From Xenorhabdus eapokensis (GTDB lineage Bacteria; Pseudomonadota; Gammaproteobacteria; Enterobacterales; Enterobacteriaceae): DNA of 45,883 nucleotides. The notes below the pieces were generated by a model. The model had not been told where the DNA came from. It ran no database searches and worked only from the letters and a program-made list of their open reading frames with translations. The stretch covers positions 120,841 to 166,723 of the forward strand of contig NZ_MKGQ01000001.1 in NCBI RefSeq assembly GCF_001908105.1, in the 5' to 3' direction. Each line of letters begins with the position of its first letter. Positions within the stretch are counted from its first letter, which is position 1. This document shows positions 9,555 to 18,889 of this stretch, in pieces. The translations under genes were made by a program, and so were the position numbers.

Positions 9555-9930
9555 TCAAACTTACTCATTATTTTTTACATTAATATAGAGCTGCGAGTAA
9601 AAAAGAGGTGAGCTACTAGTGACCGATGGCCTCGTGTCTTTTACAAAACCGTCAGCCTCACGGCTATCGTCTGTATAGAGGCGCCTATTTGTCGGCGAGT
9701 CCGAATTTCATTTGAATACAGTACTCTTTATTGGGATGCTGTAATAAATAGGTACAGATTTTGCCCAATCCAGTAAGCTGCCACCCGCAGCCCATAAATT
9801 ATTTGATAGAACATTACGTCTTATGCCATTGCTGCGTTTTGCTCGATCAAACAGATAACAAACAATTTCAATCTTGCCATTCATAGTTTAGTAAACCGTG
9901 GGCAGAAAGCATTATTCCATTGCTATTGGG
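9555..9930 (-). promoter_or_regulatory. rne 5' untranslated region (rne5-like autoregulatory leader)
   Basis: The 554 bp between the divergent rne and rluC starts contain no credible gene. On the minus strand the segment next to rne has several possible stems, for example AGCCGTGAGGCT (9655-9666 region) and GGCGCCTCTATA, plus A/U-rich single strands. In E. coli the 361-nt rne leader folds into hairpins that let RNase E cleave its own mRNA. The position and the structured, gene-free sequence suggest the same here. The boundaries and the leader length are estimates. Confidence 0.5.
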
Positions 9931-10108
9931 GTGATAGCAAGGTGACTTTATCGCTTTACGGTTTTTTTATTAGGAAATAGTGATAAGTTGTTAATATTTA
10001 GTCTTTATCCTAAGTCACTTGGAACAATAAAATAGGAATAATGAATATTATTTAGACATAGTTAAAAATGAGTGGCGCTCTGTTGGTTGGATTATTAGAA
10101 TCTTGCCC

Positions 10109-11065
10109 ATGAAAACAGATAATCAAATTGTACAGTTTGTCACGATTGATGACGAATATGCCGGTCAGCGAATTGATAACTTTTTACTGACCCGTTTAAA
10201 AGGTGTACCTAAAAGCTTGATCTATCGGATCTTGCGTAAAGGTGAAGTTCGAGTTAACAAAGGAAGAATCAAGCCTGAATATAAATTGACAGCAGGTGAT
10301 GTCATCAGAATACCGCCGATCAGAGTTGCAGAAAAACAAGAAACAGCTATCTCTATCAAGCTGGATAAAGTTGCGATTCTGGCGGAGTGTATCTTGTATG
10401 AAGATGACCATATTTTAGTCATAAATAAACCTTCAGGAACCGCAGTACATGGCGGCAGTGGTCTGAGTTTTGGTGTAATAGAAGGGTTACGAGCTTTGCG
10501 TCCTGAAGCACGCTTTCTTGAACTAGTACATCGGCTTGATCGCGATACATCGGGTATTTTGTTGATTGCGAAAAAACGTTCTGCATTACGCGCACTGCAT
10601 GAACAATTGCGCTTGAAACAGATGCAAAAAGACTATTTGGCGCTAGTGCGTGGGCAATGGCAATCCCATTGTAAAGTAGTAGAAGCCCCTTTATTGAAAA
10701 ACACCCTGCAAAGTGGGGAAAGGGTGGTCAAAGTCAGTAAAGAAGGCAAACCGTCTGAAACACGTTTTAAAGTTGAAGAACGGTATGCGTTTGCGACATT
10801 GGTGCGAGCGAGCCCAGTGACGGGGCGAACCCACCAGATCCGCGTGCACACTTTACATACTGGTCATCCCATTGCGTTTGATGATCGTTATGGTGACAGA
10901 ACATTTGATGCCCAGCTTGCAGAAACAGGGCTTAACCGATTGTTCTTGCATGCCAGCTCATTAAAGTTTACCCATCCATCCACGGGAGAAACACTACGTT
11001 TCGAAGCCCCAATGGACGATAGGTTGCGAAAATGTTTAACAAAATTGCGGCATAATAATCATTGA
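10109..11065 (+). CDS. rluC: 23S rRNA pseudouridine synthase C
   Basis: A 318-residue RluA-family enzyme that makes pseudouridines 955, 2504 and 2580 (E. coli numbering) of 23S rRNA. An S4-like RNA-binding domain (about 17-80; GQRIDNFLLTRLKGVPKSLI, KGEVRVNKGRIKPEYKL) precedes the catalytic domain with the RluA motif HRLDRDTSG, whose Asp is the nucleophile. It matches E. coli RluC over its full length. The ATG at 10109 (MKTDNQ) fits E. coli MKTE; a TTG six bases upstream adds only two residues. Its last 7 bases overlap the convergent yceF. It diverges from rne, as in E. coli. Confidence 0.94.
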   Translation: MKTDNQIVQFVTIDDEYAGQRIDNFLLTRLKGVPKSLIYRILRKGEVRVNKGRIKPEYKLTAGDVIRIPPIRVAEKQETAISIKLDKVAILAECILYEDDHILVINKPSGTAVHGGSGLSFGVIEGLRALRPEARFLELVHRLDRDTSGILLIAKKRSALRALHEQLRLKQMQKDYLALVRGQWQSHCKVVEAPLLKNTLQSGERVVKVSKEGKPSETRFKVEERYAFATLVRASPVTGRTHQIRVHTLHTGHPIAFDDRYGDRTFDAQLAETGLNRLFLHASSLKFTHPSTGETLRFEAPMDDRLRKCLTKLRHNNH

Positions 11066-11664
11066 GAACATACCGTCAGTGGGTTTATCCCCTGACGGAT
11101 AAGCATCGCTGTTAAAGTGATTAGTGGTAAGCCGATAAGTGTGTTTGGATCTTTGCCGTCAAGTTTTTCGAATAATGTAATACCTAAGCCTTCGCTTTTA
11201 AAACTACCAGCGCAATTGAAGGGCTTTTCTTTGTTTAGATAATGAATAATTTCTGTTTCTGTCAGATCTCTGAAATAGACATGGAATAGCTCACAACGAG
11301 TATCAACCCTCTCTGTTTTGCTATTGAATAAGGTAATGCCGGTATAAAAAGTGATACATTTTCCACTGGCTTTTTTCAATTGTAAGAAAGCATTCTCAAA
11401 ATTATGGGGTTTGCCGGTAATCTTATCATCTAAAACACAAACTTGATCTGACGCTACAATTAGATGATTAGAGTACTCCTGCTGTAATGCGCGGGCTTTT
11501 GCATGTGACAGCCGCATAACTAATTGTTTTGCACTTTCATTTTCCAGTGGACTTTCATCAATATTGGGAGAAGCACAGGTAAAAGGTAATCCTAACTTTT
11601 CTAGTAATAGGCGGCGATATTCGGAAGTTGACGATAAAACAATCGGAAGCATCTTTTTTTCCAT
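11059..11664 (-). CDS. yceF: Maf-like nucleotide pyrophosphatase YceF
   Basis: A 201-residue Maf/HAM1-fold protein. E. coli YceF hydrolyses 7-methyl-GTP, probably to clean the nucleotide pool. Visible motifs are LSSTSEYRRLLLEKLGL (substrate loop), PNIDESP, LIVASDQVCVLDDKITGKP (catalytic Asp) and CAGSFKSEGLGITLFEKLDG followed by DPNTLIGLPL. The first ATG gives MEKKMLP; an internal ATG four codons later (MLPIVL) aligns better with the E. coli start, so the N-terminus is uncertain. It is convergent with rluC. Confidence 0.88.
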   Translation of the reverse strand: MEKKMLPIVLSSTSEYRRLLLEKLGLPFTCASPNIDESPLENESAKQLVMRLSHAKARALQQEYSNHLIVASDQVCVLDDKITGKPHNFENAFLQLKKASGKCITFYTGITLFNSKTERVDTRCELFHVYFRDLTETEIIHYLNKEKPFNCAGSFKSEGLGITLFEKLDGKDPNTLIGLPLITLTAMLIRQGINPLTVCSQ

Positions 11665-11759
11665 AAAATACGTAGAGAAATATTTGTAGGCATTTTAAAC
11701 TATACGTCGCTTAATAAGCGAATATTTGACGGAAAGGCGCAGATGTGTGGCCTTTTTCT

Positions 11760-11788
11760 TTGACTATGTCTCATTACAAAGATAATAT
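11760..11788 (+). promoter_or_regulatory. Near-consensus sigma-70 promoter of yceD-rpmF
   Basis: TTGACT (11760-11765), a 17-base spacer and TAATAT (11783-11788). The expected start is about 11795-11797, directly at or one to three bases before the yceD ATG (11798). Confidence 0.7.
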
Positions 11789-11797
11789 GCGCGCCTT

Positions 11798-12322
11798 ATG
11801 CAAAAGGTAAAATTACCCCTGACCATCGATGCACTTCGAGCAGCCCAGAAAAGATTGGATTACTATGGTAGTTATTCTGCTGGGCAGGTTTCTCGTCTTA
11901 CAGAGTCCGTGGTCAGTGTGGATAGTGATGTAGATAGCTCATTATCATTTGAAATTGATAATCAGCGTCTGGCAGTTGTAAAAGGGCATTCTGAAGTGGA
12001 TGTTACGCTTACCTGTCAGCGTTGTGGCAGTAATTTCAGTCATCATGTTCACACAACGTATTGTTTTAGCCCGGTCGTCAATGATGAACAGGCTGAGGCA
12101 TTACCGGAAGAGTATGAGCCAATAAACGTTAACGAATTTGGCGAAATAGATTTGCTGGCAATGATTGAAGATGAAATAATTCTATCTCTGCCGGTGGTTC
12201 CGGTACATGATTCTGAACACTGTGAAGTGTCCGACGCGGATATGGTGTTTGGTACACTGCCTCCTGAAGCAGAAAAACCAAACCCGTTTGCCGTATTAGC
12301 CAGTTTAAAGAAAAGTACTTAA
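11798..12322 (+). CDS. yceD: DUF177 protein YceD (23S rRNA accumulation)
   Basis: A 174-residue homologue of E. coli YceD, matching from [20 protein letters not shown] to the C-terminal [11 protein letters not shown]. The CQRCG motif in the middle (about 70-74) is a partial Cys pair of the DUF177 family. The long acidic segment [16 protein letters not shown] follows. In E. coli and plants the protein is linked to 23S rRNA accumulation, and it is co-transcribed with rpmF, which follows after 12 bases. There is no Shine-Dalgarno ahead of the ATG, and the promoter is immediately upstream, so the mRNA may be leaderless. Confidence 0.93.
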   Translation: MQKVKLPLTIDALRAAQKRLDYYGSYSAGQVSRLTESVVSVDSDVDSSLSFEIDNQRLAVVKGHSEVDVTLTCQRCGSNFSHHVHTTYCFSPVVNDEQAEALPEEYEPINVNEFGEIDLLAMIEDEIILSLPVVPVHDSEHCEVSDADMVFGTLPPEAEKPNPFAVLASLKKST

Positions 12323-12334
12323 GGAGTAAGGTCA

Positions 12335-12505
12335 ATGGCCGTACAACAGAATAAACCAACTCGTTCCAAGCGTGGTATGCGTCGTTCTCATGACGCACTG
12401 ACTGCAACACTTGTCTCTGTAGACAAAACTTCTGGTGAAACTCACCTGCGTCATCACGTGACTGCTGATGGCTACTACCGTGGCCGCAAGGTAATCAACA
12501 AGTAA
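12335..12505 (+). CDS. rpmF: 50S ribosomal protein L32
   Basis: A 56-residue protein starting [20 protein letters not shown] and ending [11 protein letters not shown], a clear L32. The gammaproteobacterial form lacks the zinc Cys pairs of some other L32 proteins. AAGGAG at 12320-12325 precedes the ATG. It sits between yceD and plsX as in E. coli, linking ribosome production to lipid synthesis. Confidence 0.97.
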   Translation: MAVQQNKPTRSKRGMRRSHDALTATLVSVDKTSGETHLRHHVTADGYYRGRKVINK

Positions 12506-12534
12506 TTTCAGCTAACTATTAGCAAGTTGATATC

Positions 12535-13587
12535 TTGGCTAATCTAACCTTAGCGTTAGATGCTATGGGTGGGGACTTTGGTCCTCACGTTACAGTGCCT
12601 GCTGCATTGCAGGCACTGGCATCTAATCCACAACTGAAGCTATTGTTGGTCGGCAATCCCGAAACCATCTCTCCTTTGCTTGCAAATCAAAATGCCGAGC
12701 TGCTTAGCCGTTTACAAATTGTTCCGGCGGAACATGTCGTTTCCAACGATGCAAGGCCATCTCAGGCCATCCGTTCCAGTCACGGAACTTCGATGCGTAT
12801 AGCACTAGACTTAGTTAAATCAGGCAAAGCACGGGCTTGTGTCAGTGCGGGAAATACAGGTGCTTTGATGGGATTGGCTAAATTGATGCTGAAATCCATT
12901 GAAGGCATTGAGCGGCCTGCTTTGATGACAGTGATACCTAATCTAAAACAGCAGAAGACAGTTGTATTAGATTTAGGCGCTAATATTAATTGTAATAGTC
13001 GCATGTTGGTTCAGTTTGCGATTATGGGTGCCGTCATGGCAGAGTATGTTGTTGGTGTGGCGAATCCGCGTGTTGCGTTACTCAATATTGGGGAAGAGGA
13101 ATCCAAAGGGCTGGATAATATCCGCGAAGCCGCTATAACCTTGCGTAATATCCCAACGATTAATTATATCGGATATGTGGAAGGAAATGAGTTACTGACG
13201 GGAAAAACGGACGTACTCGTATGTGACGGCTTCGCAGGTAATGTTACGCTAAAGACGATGGAAGGTGCGATCAGAGTGATCCTTTCTCTGGTAAAGTCAC
13301 CGGATGGTCAGCAGAAACAATCATCTTGGTTAATGAAACTCTTCAAGATGAAGATAGTTAAAAAATGGTTGTTAAGACAGATAACTAAACGATTTGGCCA
13401 TCTCAACCCTGACCAGTATAACGGAGCAACGTTATTAGGTTTGCGTGGCATCGTCATAAAAAGTCACGGTGCTGCCAATGAACATGCTTTCAAAGCGGCT
13501 ATTGATCAAGCCATTCAAGCTATAGAGAAGCAGGTTCCAGACAGAATTGCTGCCCGGCTGGATGCAGTATTACCCAAGAGTGAATAA
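12535..13587 (+). CDS. plsX: Phosphate acyltransferase PlsX
   Basis: A 350-residue enzyme that makes acyl-phosphate from acyl-ACP, the first step toward phosphatidic acid, at the membrane surface. It matches E. coli Pls[79 protein letters not shown] and [16 protein letters not shown]. The start is TTG (12535) giving [13 protein letters not shown]; the next in-frame ATG would cut into the conserved core. The weak start and poor Shine-Dalgarno suggest low translation or coupling to rpmF, 29 bases upstream. Confidence 0.95.
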   Translation: MANLTLALDAMGGDFGPHVTVPAALQALASNPQLKLLLVGNPETISPLLANQNAELLSRLQIVPAEHVVSNDARPSQAIRSSHGTSMRIALDLVKSGKARACVSAGNTGALMGLAKLMLKSIEGIERPALMTVIPNLKQQKTVVLDLGANINCNSRMLVQFAIMGAVMAEYVVGVANPRVALLNIGEEESKGLDNIREAAITLRNIPTINYIGYVEGNELLTGKTDVLVCDGFAGNVTLKTMEGAIRVILSLVKSPDGQQKQSSWLMKLFKMKIVKKWLLRQITKRFGHLNPDQYNGATLLGLRGIVIKSHGAANEHAFKAAIDQAIQAIEKQVPDRIAARLDAVLPKSE

Positions 13588-13593
13588 ACATAA

Positions 13594-14547
13594 ATGTATA
13601 CAAAGATCTTAGGTACGGGCAGTTATTTGCCTGCGCAGGTGCGTACAAACGCAGATTTAGAAAAAATGGTAGATACGTCTGACGAGTGGATTGTCACTCG
13701 CACGGGCATTCGTGAACGCCGTATTGCGGCTGAAGATGAAAACGTTGCAATTTTGGGCTTCAAGGCTGCTGAAAAGGCCATTGAAATGGCGGGCATCGAT
13801 AAAGCACAAATTGACTTAATCGTTGTTGCCACAACAAGCTCAACTCACGCCTTTCCAAGTGCGGCTTGCCAAATTCAGCAATTATTGGGCATTCAAGGCA
13901 TTGCGGCTTTTGACGTTGCGGCGGCATGTGCTGGTTTTACTTACGCATTGAGCGTTGTAGATAAATTTGTTAAAACGGGTGCAGCTAAACATGCACTGGT
14001 GATCGGTTCTGACATTATTTCAAGAGTTGTCGATCCTAAAGATCGCAGTACAGTGATTCTTTTCGGCGATGCCGCAGGAGCGATGGTAGTCGGGGCTTCA
14101 GAGGAACCTGGTATCCTATCCACCCATCTTCATGCTGATGGCCGTTATGGCGAATTGCTATCATTGCCTCATCAAAGTCGAGTGAAGTGTGATACACCAG
14201 AATATGTGACGATGGCTGGCAATGAAGTCTTTAAAGTTGCAGTGCGTGAATTAGCGAATATTGTTGATGAAACATTAGAAGCTAACCATCTGCCTCACTC
14301 CCAGCTTGATTGGCTAGTACCTCATCAGGCGAATTTGCGTATCATTGCGGCAACGGCCAAGAAATTAGATATGACAATGGATAAGGTGGTTGTGACTTTG
14401 GATCGTCATGGCAACACCTCGGCAGCATCTGTTCCGACTGCATTCGATGAAGCGGTACGTGATGGAAGAATCCAACGCGGCCAACTTATTTTACTTGAAG
14501 CATTTGGCGGTGGCTTTACCTGGGGCTCAGCGCTGGTACGTTTTTAA
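13594..14547 (+). CDS. fabH: 3-oxoacyl-ACP synthase III
   Basis: A 317-residue thiolase-fold enzyme that condenses acetyl-CoA with malonyl-ACP to start fatty-acid synthesis. The catalytic Cys lies in [13 protein letters not shown] (about 112), His in [12 protein letters not shown] (about 244) and Asn in [10 protein letters not shown] (about 274). The N-terminal GTGSYLP and [17 protein letters not shown] motifs are typical. It starts six bases after plsX, in the fab operon order of E. coli. Confidence 0.96.
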   Translation: MYTKILGTGSYLPAQVRTNADLEKMVDTSDEWIVTRTGIRERRIAAEDENVAILGFKAAEKAIEMAGIDKAQIDLIVVATTSSTHAFPSAACQIQQLLGIQGIAAFDVAAACAGFTYALSVVDKFVKTGAAKHALVIGSDIISRVVDPKDRSTVILFGDAAGAMVVGASEEPGILSTHLHADGRYGELLSLPHQSRVKCDTPEYVTMAGNEVFKVAVRELANIVDETLEANHLPHSQLDWLVPHQANLRIIAATAKKLDMTMDKVVVTLDRHGNTSAASVPTAFDEAVRDGRIQRGQLILLEAFGGGFTWGSALVRF

Positions 14548-14565
14548 TTTAACAGGAAAATAAAC

Positions 14566-15495
14566 ATGTCTGATTTTGCAATGGTGTTTCCCGGTCAAGG
14601 TTCTCAATCTCTGGGGATGTTGGCAGATTTAGCCGCAGAGTTTCCACTGGTTGAACAAACGTTCGCAGAGGCTTCTGCGGTTTTGGGATATGATTTATGG
14701 GCATTAGTTCAACAAGGACCCGTGGAAGAACTGAACAAAACCTGGAAAACTCAACCTGCATTGCTGGCTGCTTCAGTGGCGATTTGGCGTGTATGGCAGG
14801 AGAAAGGTGGTAAAACACCATCCATAATGGCAGGTCATAGCCTTGGCGAATACTCTGCGCTGGTTTGTGCTGGTGTGATTGAATTCCAGCAAGCCGTTAA
14901 ACTTGTTGAGTTGCGTGGGAAGTTGATGCAGGAATCTGTACCAGAAGGGCTGGGAGCAATGTATGCCATTATCGGTTTAGATAATGAATCCATTGCAAAG
15001 GCATGTGCGGAATCAGCGCAAGGTCAGATTGTTTCGCCAGTTAATTTCAATTCTCCTGGGCAGGTGGTTATCGCAGGTGAAAAAGAAGCTGTAGAGCGTG
15101 CGGGAGCTGCATGTAAGGCCGCTGGGGCAAAACGCGCATTGCCATTATCCGTTAGTGTGCCTTCACACTGTGCGCTGATGAAACCTGCCGCTGAGCAACT
15201 GGCGGCTGCACTGCAAGACGTTGAGTTTAACCAGCCACAATTTCCTGTCGTGAATAACGTCGATGTAAAAGTAGAAAAATCTGCTGACGCGATGCGGGAC
15301 GCGTTGGTGCGTCAGTTGTATAATCCAGTGCGTTGGACAGAATCAGTTGAATATATTGCAGAGCTTGGGGTTGAACAATTGGTGGAAATCGGACCAGGTA
15401 AGGTACTCACTGGGTTAACGAAACGTATTGTTGATACTTTAAGTGCTGTAGCAGTAAATGATGTATCATCACTCACAGTTGCTCTGAACAAATAA
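14566..15495 (+). CDS. fabD: Malonyl-CoA:ACP transacylase
   Basis: A 309-residue acyltransferase that loads malonate onto ACP. The oxyanion motif VFPGQGSQSLGM, the nucleophile Ser in GHSLGEYSAL (about 92), the Arg in VELRGKLMQE (about 117) and the His in VPSHCALM (about 201) are all present. AGGAAAATAAAC before the ATG supports the start. It sits between fabH and fabG. Confidence 0.96.
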   Translation: MSDFAMVFPGQGSQSLGMLADLAAEFPLVEQTFAEASAVLGYDLWALVQQGPVEELNKTWKTQPALLAASVAIWRVWQEKGGKTPSIMAGHSLGEYSALVCAGVIEFQQAVKLVELRGKLMQESVPEGLGAMYAIIGLDNESIAKACAESAQGQIVSPVNFNSPGQVVIAGEKEAVERAGAACKAAGAKRALPLSVSVPSHCALMKPAAEQLAAALQDVEFNQPQFPVVNNVDVKVEKSADAMRDALVRQLYNPVRWTESVEYIAELGVEQLVEIGPGKVLTGLTKRIVDTLSAVAVNDVSSLTVALNK

Positions 15496-15506
15496 CTGGG
15501 GAAAAC

Positions 15507-16241
15507 ATGAGCTTTGATGGAAAAATTGCACTGGTCACTGGTGCGAGCCGTGGCATAGGTCGCGCGATTGCAGAATTATTGCTTGAACGTGGTGCACGTG
15601 TTATTGGCACCGCAACCAGTGAGCAGGGAGCTGAAGCAATCAGTGCCTTCCTTGGTGATAAAGGCAAAGGTTTTGTACTAAATGTCACAGATTCAGAATC
15701 TATTGAAAATGCACTATCGAATATTCGTGCTGAATTTGGTGAAATAGACATTTTAGTTAATAATGCAGGCATCACTCGTGATAACTTGTTGATGCGCATG
15801 AAAGATGATGAGTGGCAAGATATTGTTAACACTAATCTTTCTTCAATTTTTCGTCTGTCAAAAGCAGTAATGCGCTCTATGATGAAAAAACGTTATGGAC
15901 GTATTATTTCCATTGGCTCTGTTGTTGGAACAATGGGAAATGCGGGACAGGCAAATTACGCGGCAGCGAAAGCAGGGGTTATTGGTTTTAGTAAATCATT
16001 GGCTCGTGAAGTCGCTTCCCGTGGCATCACTGTTAACGTTGTTGCACCTGGTTTTATCGAAACTGATATGACCAAAGCGTTGACAGACGAACAACGTGCG
16101 GGTATTGCTGCTGGAATACCTGCTAATCGTCTTGGTGATGCAAAGGAAATTGCCAGTGCTGTAGCGTTTCTTGCTTCTGACGAGGCCGCTTACATCACGG
16201 GTGAAACATTACATGTCAATGGTGGCATGTACATGATCTAA
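15507..16241 (+). CDS. fabG: 3-oxoacyl-ACP reductase
   Basis: A 244-residue short-chain dehydrogenase that reduces 3-oxoacyl-ACP with NADPH. The cofactor loop TGASRGIGRAIAELL, NNAGITRDNLLMRM, the catalytic Ser in SIGSVVGTMGNAGQ (about 138) and the YAAAK pair (Tyr 151, Lys 155) are visible. The C-terminus GGMYMI is as in E. coli. GGGG at 15498-15501 precedes the ATG. It is followed by a separate acpP promoter. Confidence 0.97.
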   Translation: MSFDGKIALVTGASRGIGRAIAELLLERGARVIGTATSEQGAEAISAFLGDKGKGFVLNVTDSESIENALSNIRAEFGEIDILVNNAGITRDNLLMRMKDDEWQDIVNTNLSSIFRLSKAVMRSMMKKRYGRIISIGSVVGTMGNAGQANYAAAKAGVIGFSKSLAREVASRGITVNVVAPGFIETDMTKALTDEQRAGIAAGIPANRLGDAKEIASAVAFLASDEAAYITGETLHVNGGMYMI

Positions 16242-16314
16242 AAATGAGCGAACCCACTGTTTTTGATGTATTTTTTATACAAAAAAAGCAGATTGTGGTT
16301 CGACCAGCCGGGAT

Positions 16315-16344
16315 TTGGTTGCATCTTTTCCTGTATTTTATAAA
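16315..16344 (+). promoter_or_regulatory. Probable acpP promoter
   Basis: TTGGTT (16315-16320), an 18-base spacer and TATAAA (16339-16344) lie in the 150-bp fabG-acpP gap. ACP is needed at very high levels, so an extra promoter here agrees with its expression in relatives. Confidence 0.5.
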
Positions 16345-16391
16345 CTACGAAAACCATCGCAGAAGCGAGTTTTGATAGGAAATTTAATAGT

Positions 16392-16628
16392 ATGAGCACT
16401 ATCGACGAACGCGTTAAGAAAATCATCGTTGAACAACTGGGTGTTAAAGAGGAAGAAGTTGTGAACACAGCTTCATTTGTTGATGACTTGGGCGCTGATT
16501 CTCTTGACACAGTTGAACTGGTAATGGCTCTGGAAGAAGAGTTCGATATCGAGATCCCAGACGAAGAAGCTGAAAAAATCACTACAGTTCAAGCTGCTAT
16601 TGACTACGTTGAAAACGCAGGTAAATAA
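16392..16628 (+). CDS. acpP: Acyl carrier protein
   Basis: A 78-residue acidic helical carrier. [18 protein letters not shown] carries the phosphopantetheine Ser (about 37). It matches E. coli AcpP almost residue by residue. It carries growing acyl chains for FabD, FabG, FabH and FabF and donates them to PlsX. TAGGAAA at 16376-16382 precedes the start. Confidence 0.98.
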   Translation: MSTIDERVKKIIVEQLGVKEEEVVNTASFVDDLGADSLDTVELVMALEEEFDIEIPDEEAEKITTVQAAIDYVENAGK

Positions 16629-16639
16629 GCATACATACC

Positions 16640-16669
16640 TAGGCGGTCGTTCGACCGCCTATGTTTTTC
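16640..16669 (+). terminator. Stem-loop between acpP and fabF
   Basis: The 10-base arms TAGGCGGTCG and CGACCGCCTA, followed by TGTTTTTC, form a GC-rich hairpin 11 bases after acpP. It probably acts as a partial terminator or mRNA-stabilising end that keeps acpP message above fabF. Confidence 0.6.
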
Positions 16670-16702
16670 GTCCCAAATTTTTTCCCTCCCTGGAGGATAA
16701 CC

Positions 16703-17944
16703 GTGTCTAAGCGTCGAGTAGTCGTGACCGGACTAGGCATGTTATCTCCTGTCGGCAATACAGTAGAGTCTTCTTGGAACGCTGTTTGTGCCGGACAGAG
16801 TGGTATCGGCCTTATCGAACATTTTGATACCTCTAACCATGCAACGAAGTTTGCAGGTTTAGTGAAGAATTTTAATCATGAAGATTTCAATATTTCGCGT
16901 AAAGAAGCACGAAAGATGGATCTCTTCATTCAGTATGGTATTGCTGCGGGCAAACAAGCCATTGAAGATGCAGGAATCGAAGTAACAGAAGCCAATGCTA
17001 GCCGCTTTGGTGCTGCTATTGGTTCTGGTATTGGTGGATTGGGTCTGATCGAAGAAAATCACAGTACACTGTTATCGGCAGGGCCTCGTAAGGTCAGCCC
17101 ATTCTTTGTACCTTCAACCATCATTAATATGGTGGCAGGCCATTTGAGCATCCTTTATGGCCTGCGTGGTCCGAGCATTTCCATTGCAACTGCCTGTACT
17201 TCTGGCGTACATAATATAGGCCATGCAGCTCGCATTATTGCCTATAATGATGCTGATATTATGCTGGCAGGTGGTGCAGAAAAAGCGAGTACTGAGTTTG
17301 GCGTTGCTGGATTTGGTGCTGCCCGTGCATTGTCAACCCGTAATGATGATCCTGAAGGTGCAAGCCGTCCTTGGGATAAAGATCGTGACGGTTTTGTTCT
17401 GGGCGATGGTGCAGGGGTTGTTGTGCTTGAAGAGTATGAGCACGCAAAAAAACGTGGTGCAAAAATCTATGCTGAAGTTGTTGGCTTTGGCATGAGCAGT
17501 GACGCTTACCACATGACATCGCCTCCTGAAGATGGCGCAGGTGCTGCTTTAGCGATGCAAAATGCCCTGAAAGATGCGGGAATTTCACCAGAACAAGTGG
17601 GTTACATCAATGCTCATGGGACTTCAACCCAAGTTGGTGATATTGCGGAAGCGCGTGCAGTGGAATCTGTTTTTGGTGAAGGCACTAAAGTATTGGTGAG
17701 TTCCACCAAATCAATGACAGGCCATTTGTTGGGTGCAGCAGGGGCAATTGAATCTATTTTCACTGTTCTTTCTCTGCGTGATCAGATTATTCCTCCAACC
17801 ATTAACCTGGAGAATCAGGATGACAATTGTCGTCTGGATTTAGTTCCAGGTAAAGCGCGCAACGTGGAAGGAATGGAATACGCATTGTGTAACTCTTTTG
17901 GTTTCGGTGGCACCAACGGGTCATTGATTTTCCGCAAGATCTAA
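16703..17944 (+). CDS. fabF: 3-oxoacyl-ACP synthase II
   Basis: A 413-residue condensing enzyme that elongates acyl-ACP, including the temperature-responsive 16:1 to 18:1 step. The catalytic Cys lies in [12 protein letters not shown] (about 164), with His in [11 protein letters not shown] and in [12 protein letters not shown]. The GTG at 16703 ([16 protein letters not shown]) with GGAGG at 16692-16696 matches the E. coli protein. An upstream ATG at 16661 would add 14 residues across the acpP stem-loop and is rejected. Confidence 0.96.
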   Translation: MSKRRVVVTGLGMLSPVGNTVESSWNAVCAGQSGIGLIEHFDTSNHATKFAGLVKNFNHEDFNISRKEARKMDLFIQYGIAAGKQAIEDAGIEVTEANASRFGAAIGSGIGGLGLIEENHSTLLSAGPRKVSPFFVPSTIINMVAGHLSILYGLRGPSISIATACTSGVHNIGHAARIIAYNDADIMLAGGAEKASTEFGVAGFGAARALSTRNDDPEGASRPWDKDRDGFVLGDGAGVVVLEEYEHAKKRGAKIYAEVVGFGMSSDAYHMTSPPEDGAGAALAMQNALKDAGISPEQVGYINAHGTSTQVGDIAEARAVESVFGEGTKVLVSSTKSMTGHLLGAAGAIESIFTVLSLRDQIIPPTINLENQDDNCRLDLVPGKARNVEGMEYALCNSFGFGGTNGSLIFRKI

Positions 17945-17975
17945 AATCACTTTGTGTTCATGAAAAGTGTTTATG

Positions 17976-18006
17976 AAAAGCCCCAGCAAATGTTGGGGCT
18001 TTTTTA
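17976..18006 (+). terminator. Intrinsic terminator after fabF
   Basis: The 10-bp stem AAAAGCCCCA / TGGGGCTTTT with an 8-base loop and a T run lies between fabF and pabC. It separates the fab genes from the downstream group at least partly. Confidence 0.75.
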
Positions 18007-18025
18007 TCAAAAATAAGAAGTTAAC

Positions 18026-18853
18026 ATGACGTATTGGATTAATGGTAATCAGTGCGATCATATCCCTGTTAATGATCGTGCGGTACAGTTTGGTGACGGC
18101 TGTTTTACCACAATAAGGGTTGAGCAAGGGTTGCCAGCTTTGCTACCTTTGCACATAAAACGATTGCAGAAAGGTGTTGAAAAACTCTTTATGCCAGCAC
18201 TGGATTGGTTCCAACTTGAGAACCATATTAAACAGGTAGTGAAAGGGTGTGGATCCGGTGTGTTGAAAGTCATTCTTTCCAGAGGTTCGGGAAACCGTGG
18301 CTATGGTTTTACTGATACGATTGAGCCTACACGGATCTTGTCTCTGAGTTCATATCCTGAACGATATATTACTCAGCGTCAAACAGGTGTGTCATTGACC
18401 CTTAGTCCCGTTCCAATGGGAATTAATCCCTATCTGGCGGGTATTAAGCACTTAAATCGTTTGGAGCAGGTTTTAATTAAACGGTTCATTGAACAATCTG
18501 GAGCAGATGAAGCCCTGGTACTTGATAGTGATGGTTTATTGGTTGAATGCGGTACTGCCAATATTTTCTGGCGAAAAGGAAAAAATGTTTATACGCCTGA
18601 CCTTAACCAGTGCGGGGTGGAAGGCATCATGCGACAGAAGATCATTGAATTGTTGGCGAAAAGTGATTATCACTTATTTTGTGTTATGCGTTATCCCGAA
18701 GCTTTGGCTTATGCAGATGAAGTGATTATCTGTAATTCCTTAATGCCAGTGGTACCAGTAAGCCAAATTCAAGCGCATAAAAATCAACCTGAGTGGAAAT
18801 ATCAATCAAGAGAGTTGCATGAATATTTATTACCTGAATGTTTAAAAGTTTAG
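18026..18853 (+). CDS. pabC: Aminodeoxychorismate lyase
   Basis: A 275-residue fold-type IV PLP enzyme that cleaves 4-amino-4-deoxychorismate to p-aminobenzoate and pyruvate for folate synthesis. NDRAVQFGDGCFTTIRV (N-terminal), GIKHLNRLEQVL with the PLP-binding Lys, DEALVLDSDGLLVECGTANI and CGVEGIMRQ are typical. The position after fabF and before mltG-tmk-holB is as in E. coli. The start follows the fabF terminator by about 20 bases. Confidence 0.93.
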   Translation: MTYWINGNQCDHIPVNDRAVQFGDGCFTTIRVEQGLPALLPLHIKRLQKGVEKLFMPALDWFQLENHIKQVVKGCGSGVLKVILSRGSGNRGYGFTDTIEPTRILSLSSYPERYITQRQTGVSLTLSPVPMGINPYLAGIKHLNRLEQVLIKRFIEQSGADEALVLDSDGLLVECGTANIFWRKGKNVYTPDLNQCGVEGIMRQKIIELLAKSDYHLFCVMRYPEALAYADEVIICNSLMPVVPVSQIQAHKNQPEWKYQSRELHEYLLPECLKV

Positions 18854-18889
18854 TGAGTATTCAGAAGCACCAATAAAAGTGATTATCGA

